A stretch of DNA of 41,049 bases, from the NCBI RefSeq assembly GCF_023806635.1, contig NZ_JAMTDQ010000004.1, positions 1 to 41,049 of the forward strand, written 5' to 3'. The DNA comes from Accumulibacter sp. (GTDB lineage: Bacteria; Pseudomonadota; Gammaproteobacteria; Burkholderiales; Rhodocyclaceae). The first letter of the stretch is position 1, and each line of letters opens with the position of its first letter. The translations under genes and the position numbers were made by a program. Under the pieces are notes generated by a model. It had not been told where the DNA came from. It did not search any database and saw nothing but the letters and a program-made list of their open reading frames with translations. Shown in pieces: positions 33,848-41,049 of the stretch.

Positions 33848-36043
33848 ATGAGACCGACGCGCAAACGCCTGCTGGCAGGACTGGCGGTCTTCCTGTCCGT
33901 GCTTGCGGTCGTCGCTTCCACCGCTGTGCTGCTGCTCGTCGGCGAGCCCGCAGGCGGTGCTGGCGATGACGCTCTCGCGGGCAGGCTGGCAAAGCTGATA
34001 CCGGTGCTCCTGATTGCCTCGGGAGCGGGGTGCTGGCTGTGGTTCAAACTCGATACACAGTACGTCCAGGCGCCACTGCGCATGGCGGAACAGCTCGCCG
34101 CGACGCTGCCGCACGCCGGCCTGAGGGTTGGCCGCTACGAGGCGCCCGAACTCGATCAGCTGGCGCAGGTCGTCAATCAGCTGCTCGCCCAGCGCGAAGC
34201 GGACCGCAGCGAGGTCGCCGAGCACTTCCGCGCAACGCAGGCCTCGCTCGCGGAGGAACGGGGCCGATTGAGTGCGCTGATGGCCGACCTCAGCCAGAGT
34301 GTCGTCGTCTGCAATCTGGATGGTCGCGTGCTGCTCTACAACCAACGGGCGAAGCAGGAGCTCTCGACCGGACCAGACGGAGACAGGACCGAACTGCTTG
34401 GTCTCGGACGTTCGATTCATGCGGTGCTCGACCGTGCGGTCATCGGCTATGCCATCGCCCGCCTGCGGCAGGCCAGTGCCGAAGTCGACTCCGGACATGC
34501 ACCGGGGGTCGTCGGCTCGACGCACTTTGTCACCGGGACTGCCAGCGGCCGCCTGCTGCGCGCCCACATGTCTCCGGTCCTGGGCAAGACCGGTCGGCAT
34601 CATGCCGACGGCGGCGCGCCCTCGATGACCGGTTTCGTGCTCGTTCTCGATGACGTGACCACGACCAACGAGCGACATACGCGGAGGGACGCGGTCATCC
34701 AGTCGCTGATCGAGGGGTGCCGCGGGCCGCTCGGCAGTGTTCGCGCGGCCGCCGAGATGCTCTGCGATTTCCCGGACATGTCGGGCGAGCAGAAGGACCG
34801 TTTCACGCTGGCGATTCGCGACGAAGCGACGGCGCTGTCGGCGCAGTTCGACAAGGCGGCGCGGGCGTTCTCGAGCGACCTGCGCGAGCGCTGGGTGCTG
34901 GAGGAGATCAACGGCGCCGAGATCCTGCTGGCGACGGCCGGCAGCATCCGGGAAAAGGGCGGCGGCGGGCGGCCTCCAATCGCCGTCAAGACCGAGCACG
35001 TCGAGAAGGGTCTCTGGTTGCGCGTGGACAGTTTCGCCTTGCTGCAGGCACTGCGCTACCTGGCGCTCCGCCTGCAGGACGACTACGGGATTCGTGAAGT
35101 GCGCCTGTCGCTGACGCGCAGCGGACATCTTGCCCAACTCGATCTGTCGTGGCAGGGCACCTTCATGAACAACGAAACGGCGATGAGCTGGTTGCAGGAT
35201 CCGATGAACGTCCCTGGCAAGTCATCGTCGCTGAGTGTGACCGACGTCGTCGAGCGCTGCAACGGCGACATCTGGTTCCAGCGCGAACGGGTCTCGCATC
35301 GCGCCTTCTTCAGGACGGTCCTGCCCATGGCGGCGGCGCCCGGCAACCTGCCCATGCCGATGACCGTGGCGACGGCTGAAGAGCGTCCCGAGTTCTATGA
35401 TTTCGACCTGTTCGGCTGGTCGGAGAGCGGCCATGAACTCGACGACCGGCCACTCGGCGAGCTCGCTTACACGGTGTTCGACACCGAGACGACGGGTCTG
35501 CACCCGGCCGAAGGCGACGAGATCATCCAGATCGGCGCGACGCGGATCATCAACGGCCGTCTCCTGCGGCAGGAGTGCTTCGAGCAACTGGTCAAGCCAC
35601 AGGTCCGCCTGTCACCGGGATCGATAGCGGTGCATGGCCTGACGCGCGAACTGCTCGCCGCTCAGCCGGGCATCGATGTCGTCCTGCCCAGATTCCACGC
35701 CTTCTGTGCCGATACCGTCCTGGTCGGCCACAACGCGGCTTTCGACATGCGCTTCCTGCAGCTCCAGGAGAAGCGGACTGGCGTGCGCTTCGAGCAACCG
35801 GTGCTCGATACCCTGCTGCTCTCCTCGGTCCTGCACCCGAATCAGGCAACGCACCAGCTCGAAGCGATCGCCGAACGTCTGGCTGTGCCCGTGCTTGGAC
35901 GGCATACGGCGCTCGGCGACGCGATGGTGACCGCCGAGGTCTTCCTGAAAATGCTGCCGCTGCTCACCGAGGTGGGGGTCAAGACGCTGCGCCAGGCACG
36001 CGAAGCCAGCCAGACGAGCTACTTGGCGCGGGTCAGGTACTGA
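33848..36043 (+). CDS. Membrane sensor pseudokinase fused to DEDDh 3'-5' exonuclease
   Basis: A 731-residue fusion. Two membrane helices (about 9-31 and 49-66) are followed by a coiled coil and a PAS-like domain (about 140-270: LSQSVVVCNLDGRVLLYN). Next come DHp- and ATPase-like regions (280-495). The DHp helix reads SLIEGCRGPLGSVRAAAEML, with no His before the RGPL that corresponds to the usual H-E-L-R-T-P. The ATPase lacks the N-box Asn (SFALLQALRYLALRLQ) and a clear G-box. The C-terminal DnaQ-type exonuclease is intact: D545 and E547 in FDTETTG, D633 in HNAAFD, H686 and D691 in HTALGDA. The sensor half is probably a pseudokinase controlling nuclease activity at the membrane; the substrate is unknown. 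AGAGG precedes the ATG closely. Confidence 0.88.
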   Translation: MRPTRKRLLAGLAVFLSVLAVVASTAVLLLVGEPAGGAGDDALAGRLAKLIPVLLIASGAGCWLWFKLDTQYVQAPLRMAEQLAATLPHAGLRVGRYEAPELDQLAQVVNQLLAQREADRSEVAEHFRATQASLAEERGRLSALMADLSQSVVVCNLDGRVLLYNQRAKQELSTGPDGDRTELLGLGRSIHAVLDRAVIGYAIARLRQASAEVDSGHAPGVVGSTHFVTGTASGRLLRAHMSPVLGKTGRHHADGGAPSMTGFVLVLDDVTTTNERHTRRDAVIQSLIEGCRGPLGSVRAAAEMLCDFPDMSGEQKDRFTLAIRDEATALSAQFDKAARAFSSDLRERWVLEEINGAEILLATAGSIREKGGGGRPPIAVKTEHVEKGLWLRVDSFALLQALRYLALRLQDDYGIREVRLSLTRSGHLAQLDLSWQGTFMNNETAMSWLQDPMNVPGKSSSLSVTDVVERCNGDIWFQRERVSHRAFFRTVLPMAAAPGNLPMPMTVATAEERPEFYDFDLFGWSESGHELDDRPLGELAYTVFDTETTGLHPAEGDEIIQIGATRIINGRLLRQECFEQLVKPQVRLSPGSIAVHGLTRELLAAQPGIDVVLPRFHAFCADTVLVGHNAAFDMRFLQLQEKRTGVRFEQPVLDTLLLSSVLHPNQATHQLEAIAERLAVPVLGRHTALGDAMVTAEVFLKMLPLLTEVGVKTLRQAREASQTSYLARVRY

Positions 36044-36076
36044 GGCGAAGAGCAGGAAGATCCGACGCCGCCGAAT

Positions 36077-36341
36077 GGCGGCTGCCTCGGCGCCCGGCCC
36101 GGCGGGCTCGGCGGCCCGGCGGCTACCCGCCACGCCGACATGCCTCTGGCAGCCTTCGCGGCGATCCTCGACCTGCCGATTCGCGCAGCACGGTCTGCCA
36201 GAGTTGCGGCGCCTGCAGCGGCGGGGTGCGCTCTCCTGTACTGCGCTGGCCGAAGGCGACGAGACCATCCAGATCGGCGCGACGTGGATCGTCAACGGAC
36301 GTTTCCTGCGGCAGGAGTGCTTCGACCAACTGCTCAACGCC
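36077..36341 (+). pseudogene. Decayed partial duplication of MFS 3' end plus exonuclease segment
   Basis: Bases 36132-36193 copy the MFS gene at 33745-33806 (by eye about 8 differences in 62; peptide ADMPLAAFAAILDLPIRAAR against ADMALAAFAAIVNLPIREAR). The copy extends left to 36077, matching from about 33675 with a deletion. Bases 36252-36341 copy the exonuclease segment 35510-35599 (about 7 differences in 85; AEGDETIQIGATWIVNGRFL). The two parts are in different frames and lack the 1.7 kb that separates them in the parent genes, so nothing functional can be made. The stop codon of the convergent HDOD gene lies exactly at the right boundary. Confidence 0.85.
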
Positions 36342-36342
36342 G

Positions 36343-37182
36343 TCACATCCGCAGCGCCGCCGTCAGCGAGGCGACATCGGCGGCCGATTCGCGCAGGATG
36401 TCGCGCAGCGTCTCTTCGCCGACGAGCAGGTCGATCGACGCCGCCATTCCTTCGCGCGGGCAGCCGTCGAGGTCGCGCAGCGGGCTCTCGACCGGCGCCA
36501 GTTCGTCGGCGAGCAGCAGCGTATCACCCAGCGTCGTCGGCGGCATGGCGAGAAAGCCCTGCCAGCAGACCTCGATGGCGTCGATGACCGGCTGCGGCAC
36601 CGCCAGCGCCTTGAGCACCGCGCGTCCGACCTCGGCCTCGCCGCTCTCGCTCCAGGCAGGAAAGTCCTCGTCGAGCAGACCCGGATGGTCGCGCGTGCGC
36701 GACACCAGGTAGAAGGCACCGACTTCGTGCACGATGCCGGCAAACAGCGCCGTCTCCGGGTCGAGGCGGGTGACGCGGCGGGCGAGGACCTGCGCCAGCG
36801 CGGCAACGTGGGCGGTGTGCTCCCACAGGCGGTCGGCCAGTTCGCGGTCCCGCGCCGTCGCCGGCGCCGCCAGTTGCCGGCTGACGACGGCGGTCGCCAG
36901 TGCCCGCAGATAGCGGAAGCCAAGGCGCAGGACCGCCGTGCGGACGTCGGTGATCGGCCGGCCGGAGCGGTTGCAGACGGTCGAGTTGGCGACGGCGACG
37001 GCCTTCGCTGCCAGCAGCGGCTCGGCCTGCACCAGTCGCGCCGCGTGGTCGAGCGGGCAGTCGGGATCGTCGAGCGCGCGCTTGAGTTTGAGCGCCACGA
37101 CGGCGCTGGTCGGGAAGCTGACCTCGCCCCGTTCGATCTCGGCGGCGATCCTCTTCAGGATTTCGTAACGTTCCACGATCAT
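36343..37182 (-). CDS. HDOD-domain protein of the chemosensory operon
   Basis: A 279-residue HDOD protein: ILKRIAAEIERGEVSFPTSA, LVQAEPLLAAKAVAVANSTV, DVRTAVLRLGFRYLRALATA, LWEHTAHVAALAQVLARRVT, ALFAGIVHEVGAFYLVSRTR and VIDAIEVCWQG. It keeps H-E (VHEVG), where active HD enzymes have HD, so catalysis is unlikely. It is the last gene of the che block, 35 nt after cheB, with GGAGA just before the ATG at 37182. A C8 tract lies 14-21 nt upstream. An adaptor linking chemotaxis to other signalling is the likely role. It differs from the HDOD protein at 29536. Confidence 0.87.
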   Translation of the reverse strand: MIVERYEILKRIAAEIERGEVSFPTSAVVALKLKRALDDPDCPLDHAARLVQAEPLLAAKAVAVANSTVCNRSGRPITDVRTAVLRLGFRYLRALATAVVSRQLAAPATARDRELADRLWEHTAHVAALAQVLARRVTRLDPETALFAGIVHEVGAFYLVSRTRDHPGLLDEDFPAWSESGEAEVGRAVLKALAVPQPVIDAIEVCWQGFLAMPPTTLGDTLLLADELAPVESPLRDLDGCPREGMAASIDLLVGEETLRDILRESAADVASLTAALRM

Positions 37183-37217
37183 TCTCCACGATCCAGGGGG
37201 GGGCGTCGCGGCGGCGA

Positions 37218-38330
37218 TCAACGGCCGGCGGCGACGAGCGCCGGCGCGATCTGCGACAGCGGCAGCACCTGCTCGACCCCGCCCAGCCTGATCGCCTCCC
37301 TCGGCATGCCGAAGACGACGCATGAGGCCTCGTCCTGGGCGATAGTCGCCGCACCGGCATCACGCATCTCCTTCAGGCCGCGGGCGCCGTCGTCGCCCAT
37401 GCCGGTCATGATCACGCCGATGGCGTTGCGGCCGGCGAAACGGGCGACCGAGCGGAAGAGCACATCGACCGACGGCCGGTGACGATTGACCAGCGGGCCA
37501 TCGACGACTTCGACGTGGTACTGCGCGCCGCTGCGCCTGAGCAGCATGTGCCGGCCACCGGGCGCGATCAGCGCACGCCCGGGCAGCACGCGGTCGTTCG
37601 AACGCGCTTCGCGGACCTCGATCGCTGCCAGCGAATCGAGTCGTTCGGCGAACATCGCCGTGAAGCGCTCGGGCATGTGCTGCACGACGACGATTCCCGG
37701 TACCGTCCGCGGCAGGCTGCCGAGGATCGCCTCGAGCGCCTGTGTGCCGCCGGTCGAGGTGCCGATGGCGATCACCCGGTCGGTGGTCTGCAGCACCGGT
37801 GCCATGCCGGCGGGGAGGATGACGTCGGCACGGTGGAGCGTTCGCCCGGCCGCCATGTCGGCCGCTGCGCTGCTGCCGCTGCTGCCGCCGCGCAGCACCC
37901 CGACGTTGGCGCTGGCGGCGGCGCGCACGGCGGCGACGATGTCGTCCGACGAATCCTCGAGAAAGGCCTTCACGCCGAGCTTCGGTTTGCTGATGACGCT
38001 GATCGCACCGGCCGCCAGCGCCTGCGCCAGCGCTTCGCTGCCGGCGGTCGCCAGCGACGAGCAGATGATCACCGGCGTCGGGCGCTCGGCCATCAGCGCG
38101 CGCAGGAACGAGATGCCGTCCATGCGCGGCATCTCGATGTCGAGGAGGATCACGTCCGGCCAGTTGCGGCGCATCTTTTCCATCGCGAAGAGCGGATCGG
38201 CGGCGGTGGCGACGAGTTCGATGTCGTTCGCGCGTGCCACCGCCATCGTCACTGCCTGGCGGACGACGGCCGAATCGTCGACCACCAGCAGGCGAATCCT
38301 TGCGCCGGCCATCGCTGTTCGCCCCGCCAT
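37218..38330 (-). CDS. cheB: Chemotaxis response regulator protein-glutamate methylesterase
   Basis: Removes methyl groups from, and deamidates, chemoreceptors. The protein has 370 residues. The receiver domain has D18-D19 in [10 protein letters not shown] and phospho-acceptor D64 in [12 protein letters not shown], ending at the SKPK lysine. A Gly/Ser/Ala-rich linker (about 135-180) follows. The esterase triad is S192 in IGTSTGG, H218 in VVQHMPERF and D313/D314 in [11 protein letters not shown]. The ATG at 38330 overlaps the cheR stop (TGATG). A second ATG at 38312 would also fit the family. Confidence 0.96.
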   Translation of the reverse strand: MAGRTAMAGARIRLLVVDDSAVVRQAVTMAVARANDIELVATAADPLFAMEKMRRNWPDVILLDIEMPRMDGISFLRALMAERPTPVIICSSLATAGSEALAQALAAGAISVISKPKLGVKAFLEDSSDDIVAAVRAAASANVGVLRGGSSGSSAAADMAAGRTLHRADVILPAGMAPVLQTTDRVIAIGTSTGGTQALEAILGSLPRTVPGIVVVQHMPERFTAMFAERLDSLAAIEVREARSNDRVLPGRALIAPGGRHMLLRRSGAQYHVEVVDGPLVNRHRPSVDVLFRSVARFAGRNAIGVIMTGMGDDGARGLKEMRDAGAATIAQDEASCVVFGMPREAIRLGGVEQVLPLSQIAPALVAAGR

Positions 38331-39145
38331 CACCCGGGCTTGCGGTAGATCGTCGGCCTGACCGTCTGCAGGCCGTCGGTGAGACCGTTCAGCGACTCCG
38401 CGTGGCCAACGATGAAATGGCCGCCCGGCTTGAGGCAGGGCAGCATGTTGGCGATCACCCTGCGCTTCGTCTCGAGGTCGAAATAGATCATGACGTTGCG
38501 CAGGAAGATGACGTCGAAAGAGCCGACGCCGCTGATCGGCTGCGTCAGGTTGACCTGCGCGAAGCTGACCCGTTGCCGCAGTCCGCTGTCGATCAGCAGC
38601 TTGCCCTCCTGCCCGCGGACTCCCTTCAGGCAATACTTGCGCAGGCACGCCGGCGGGATTCCCGAGATGCGCTCCTGCGAGTAGACGCCGGCCTTCGCCT
38701 TCGCCAGGACGGTCAGGCTGATGTCGGAACCGAAGACCTCCCACGGCCGCTGCAGGCAGTGCTCGGCGAGCACCATCGCCATCGAATAGGCTTCTTCGCC
38801 GCTTGAACTGGCACCGCTCCAGATGCGGAAGGGGCTGCCGGCGACCGCCTCCCGGCGGACCAGGTCGCGCAGGAAGTCGAAATGCTGCGGTTCGCGGAAG
38901 AAGTAGGTCTCGTTGGTCGTCAGCAGGTCAACCATCTTCTGCAGTTCGTCCGGATCGTTGCCCGAGGACAGCAGCCGGTAGTACTCGCCATAGGTGGCGA
39001 GGCCGTGGTGGTCGAGGCGGCGGCCGAGGCGGCCGACGAGCAGGACGCGCTTGGCATCGGAGAGGCTGATGCCGGCAAGCCGGTGGATCAGTCGCTGGAA
39101 GAGGGCGAACTCGCGGTCGGTGATGGTGGGTCGAGTGGCGTGCAT
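38330..39145 (-). CDS. cheR: Chemotaxis protein methyltransferase
   Basis: SAM-dependent methylation of receptor glutamates. The protein has 271 residues. The N-terminal helical domain is [20 protein letters not shown]. The linker has [20 protein letters not shown]. The SAM site is [20 protein letters not shown], with the acidic residue in [15 protein letters not shown]. The region [20 protein letters not shown] and [12 protein letters not shown] completes the fold. The ATG at 39145 follows the cheD stop by 6 nt. Confidence 0.96.
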   Translation of the reverse strand: MHATRPTITDREFALFQRLIHRLAGISLSDAKRVLLVGRLGRRLDHHGLATYGEYYRLLSSGNDPDELQKMVDLLTTNETYFFREPQHFDFLRDLVRREAVAGSPFRIWSGASSSGEEAYSMAMVLAEHCLQRPWEVFGSDISLTVLAKAKAGVYSQERISGIPPACLRKYCLKGVRGQEGKLLIDSGLRQRVSFAQVNLTQPISGVGSFDVIFLRNVMIYFDLETKRRVIANMLPCLKPGGHFIVGHAESLNGLTDGLQTVRPTIYRKPG

Positions 39146-39151
39146 GTCGGC

Positions 39152-39712
39152 TCAGAAGAGTTCGATGTCCGTCTTCTTCGGTGCGACGAGCAGCGTGCTG
39201 GCGTATGACCGCTCGGCCTCGACGATGCTCTGGCTGGTCTGCCCGCGCTTGCAGAAGACGTCGCCGGTCTGCGGATCGAGGATGACCTTGCGCGACCACG
39301 GGCCCATCAGGTCGGACGCCAGCAGGCTGATGCCTTCACGCGCCAGCCACTCGCGCGCGAACTCGGCATTGCGCTCGCCGATGCTGACGCCGGTGAGCGA
39401 CGAAATCACGTTGCCGCCGCCAAAGGCCTTGCCCTGCAGGCGCTGCTTCCGGGCTCCGCGACCGAGCATGCCGTTCATCAGCGCCTCCATGCAGAAGTTG
39501 CCGCAGAGCAGGACGTCGAGATCCTGGTTCGCCGAGCGTTCGAAGCGCGGCAGCATGAAATGATTGAGACCGCCGATCCGCAGGGTCGGGTCCCAGAGGC
39601 AAACGGCGACGCACGAACCGAGCAGCGTCGCGATCGGTCGTTCGCTTTCGATCGCCCAGCCCCCGGGATTGACGTTGCGCGCCAGCCGTTCGAGATCGCG
39701 CGGAGTGTTCAT
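39152..39712 (-). CDS. cheD: Chemoreceptor glutamine deamidase
   Basis: Converts receptor glutamines to glutamates and in some bacteria interacts with CheC. The protein has 186 residues. The catalytic Cys34 is in LGSCVAVCLWD and His51 in GGLNHFMLP. Later blocks are GNFCMEALMNGML and KAFGGGNVISSLTGVSIGER. No cheC is adjacent. It lies between the PAS-protein gene (7-nt gap) and cheR. Confidence 0.94.
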   Translation of the reverse strand: MNTPRDLERLARNVNPGGWAIESERPIATLLGSCVAVCLWDPTLRIGGLNHFMLPRFERSANQDLDVLLCGNFCMEALMNGMLGRGARKQRLQGKAFGGGNVISSLTGVSIGERNAEFAREWLAREGISLLASDLMGPWSRKVILDPQTGDVFCKRGQTSQSIVEAERSYASTLLVAPKKTDIELF

Positions 39713-39719
39713 TCAATCC

Positions 39720-40604
39720 TCACCGACCGGCATCATCGCACATTTCGCCCGGCGGCCGTCCTCCCGTCGTGTTCCTGCGGCCCGGAAATCGGGTGGCGGG
39801 CAGCTGGCAGCGGAGCGTCGTGACGTCATCGTAGATGACGGCGACCAGCCCGTATTCCGGGCAGTACGCGGTGAGCCGGTAGTGGCGGGCGAGATCGCTG
39901 CGGAAGTCATCGAACTGCGCGCCGTCGCCGGTGAGGGCGACGCCGGCAAAGCGTTCGATCCAGCGGCGATCGAGTTGCGGCACGACGGCGGTGGCACAGC
40001 GGCCGATGATCCGCGATCGATCGAGGCTGGTGATGGCTTCGAAGGCGGCATTGGCGGCGATGAAGCGGTAGTCGCAGGCGTTGCCGGCTGCGTCGAGGAC
40101 GACCTCGTGCAGGGCGAAGCCGGAAGTCAGCGTCTCGAACAGGCCGCGGAAGCGGTCCTCGCCGGCGGCTTCGCCGACCTCGCCGGCGAGCGATGCCGCC
40201 GGATGCCGGATCGTCAGGACCAGATAATGCGTTGCGCTGCCGCGTGCGCGATCGCCGAAAGGAGTCAGGGACCAGTGCCAGCGATCGAGATCGCCGCCGT
40301 GTCCGGGTCGCGGGCGGCCAGGTCGCGCCGCGCGTGCCTGCGCCACTCCCGAATCGCGGACCTGGCGAAAGACTGCCTCGCTGGCGGCGTGCGGAAAGAG
40401 TTCGAAGTAGTTGCGACCGGGAAAGAACTCCGGCGGCCTGCCGATGGCGTCGGCGTAGCTCTGGCTGACCCGCAGGAAGGCGAAATCCGCGTCGAGCACG
40501 GCAACCGCGATGCCGGCCTGCGTCAGGACTGCCGTCCACGGGGAACCCGTTGCAATGCCGGCTGCGAGCCGACGTTCGATTCCGCTTCTGCTCCTGGTAC
40601 TCAT
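39720..40604 (-). CDS. Double PAS-domain protein
   Basis: A 294-residue cytoplasmic protein with two PAS-like repeats and no output domain. PAS 1 (about 25-130) has GIAVAVLDADFAFLRVSQSY, ADAIGRPPEFFPGRNYFELF and WHWSLTPF. PAS 2 (about 150-265) has FRGLFETLTSGFALHEVVLD and YRFIAANAAFEAITSLDRSR. The C-terminus is a disordered Arg/Gly/Pro tail. Its ATG overlaps the MCP stop (ATGA) and cheD follows closely, so it is part of the chemosensory operon. It may sense a ligand or redox state and pass it on to the receptor; that is inference. Confidence 0.82.
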   Translation of the reverse strand: MSTRSRSGIERRLAAGIATGSPWTAVLTQAGIAVAVLDADFAFLRVSQSYADAIGRPPEFFPGRNYFELFPHAASEAVFRQVRDSGVAQARAARPGRPRPGHGGDLDRWHWSLTPFGDRARGSATHYLVLTIRHPAASLAGEVGEAAGEDRFRGLFETLTSGFALHEVVLDAAGNACDYRFIAANAAFEAITSLDRSRIIGRCATAVVPQLDRRWIERFAGVALTGDGAQFDDFRSDLARHYRLTAYCPEYGLVAVIYDDVTTLRCQLPATRFPGRRNTTGGRPPGEMCDDAGR

Positions 40605-41049
40605 GGGTGCGTGTTCAGTCCGGGTCGGGAGGATGGGTTCGCTGGCACGGGTGACGGCCGCGCAGGGCTGCTGCCGCCGGCCTGCAGCCCTCGCGCAGGC
40701 CCGCCCGCCGGCTGGCCGGGGGTGCCACGTCCGCCGCCAGCGCTGCCTGGCGGCTGCACGCCGGCAGGCGGTGTACAGCGGTCGCCGATGCGGAAGAGCG
40801 TCATCAGGCCCTGCAATTGCGCCGCCTGCCCGCCGAGCTCGCCGGCGGTGGTGGCGAGTTCCGCCGACGCTGCCGCGGTCGCCTGCGCCGTCTGGTTGAA
40901 GCGGCCCATGGCACGGTTGATCCGGCCGACGCCGGAGGATTGTTCCTGCGAGGCCGACGCGATGTCCTGGACGAGGTCGGAGGTTTTGCGGATTGACGGG
41001 ACGATTTCGGTCAGCAGGGAGCCGGCGCGTTCGGCGAGTTTGACCGAGT
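40601..41049 (-). CDS. Methyl-accepting chemotaxis protein, C-terminal part (cut by window edge)
   Basis: The last ~148 codons of an MCP. Reading from the right edge, VKLAERAGSLLTEIVPSIRK and QEQSSGVGRINRAMGRFNQT form the descending arm of the signalling hairpin and the second methylation helix (NQTAQATAAASAELATTAGE). The protein continues in an unusual Gly/Pro-rich tail of about 60 residues, from IGDRCTPPAGVQPPGSAGGG to GLNTHP. No C-terminal CheR/CheB tether pentapeptide such as NWETF is visible. It is the most upstream gene of the che operon seen here. Confidence 0.9.
   Translation of the reverse strand, partial: SVKLAERAGSLLTEIVPSIRKTSDLVQDIASASQEQSSGVGRINRAMGRFNQTAQATAAASAELATTAGELGGQAAQLQGLMTLFRIGDRCTPPAGVQPPGSAGGGRGTPGQPAGGPARGLQAGGSSPARPSPVPANPSSRPGLNTHP

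Noticed and set aside
37196-37203. G8 homopolymer between cheB and the HDOD gene as a phase-variation tract
   Set aside because: It is outside coding sequence and upstream of the ribosome site; eight bases is short, and no on/off reading frame depends on it.

Overview
The window is GC-rich, densely coded bacterial chromosome. Gene content and order point to a betaproteobacterium. The block purM / hda / HAD phosphatase / pcnB / folK / panB / panC is a layout I know from that class. The phosphate-transport operon, the acyltransferase with its hydrolases and the large signalling repertoire would fit the Rhodocyclales, perhaps an Accumulibacter-like polyphosphate accumulator. The class is fairly secure; the genus is a guess. 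I see no tRNA, rRNA, CRISPR array or complete insertion sequence.

Layout. 1-7.7 kb: housekeeping genes on the minus strand (panC partial, panB, a CZB-type chemoreceptor, folK, pcnB, a HAD phosphatase, hda), a small plus-strand lipoprotein gene, and divergent purM. 7.9-12.8 kb: a hypothetical basic protein and an RND efflux pair. 13.0-16.3 kb: a plus-strand cluster of a wax-ester-synthase/DGAT-type acyltransferase and two alpha/beta hydrolases. 16.4-20.9 kb: pstSCAB on the minus strand, preceded by a small ribbon-helix-helix-like gene; both units carry PHO-box-like repeats. 21.0-22.6 kb: a short-chain dehydrogenase and a PEP-synthase regulatory kinase/phosphorylase. 22.7-26.7 kb: azlCD, then a zinc/manganese-type ABC importer with a candidate operator and a small membrane ORF. 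27.0-30.4 kb: an AraC regulator divergent from a GGDEF-EAL/HDOD pair. 30.5-31.3 kb: an ECF sigma factor with a small zinc-finger anti-sigma candidate. 31.6-36.0 kb: a LysR regulator divergent from an MFS transporter, followed by a membrane histidine-pseudokinase/DEDDh-exonuclease fusion. 36.1-41.0 kb: a decayed duplication, then a chemosensory operon (MCP, PAS, cheD, cheR, cheB, HDOD).

The less ordinary signals are these. (1) A family of short inverted-repeat elements, with ends like TTACGGTGACAGTATA, occurs at three loci; at each one it forms the 3' end of a neighbouring gene. (2) A three-half-site PHO array lies upstream of an undescribed RHH-like gene next to pstS. (3) A membrane sensor that lacks the phospho-acceptor histidine is fused to an intact DEDDh nuclease. 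(4) A decayed partial copy of the MFS and exonuclease genes lies directly downstream of them. (5) folK has no canonical start codon. Functions are assigned by reading motifs in the translated sequence; no database search was run.
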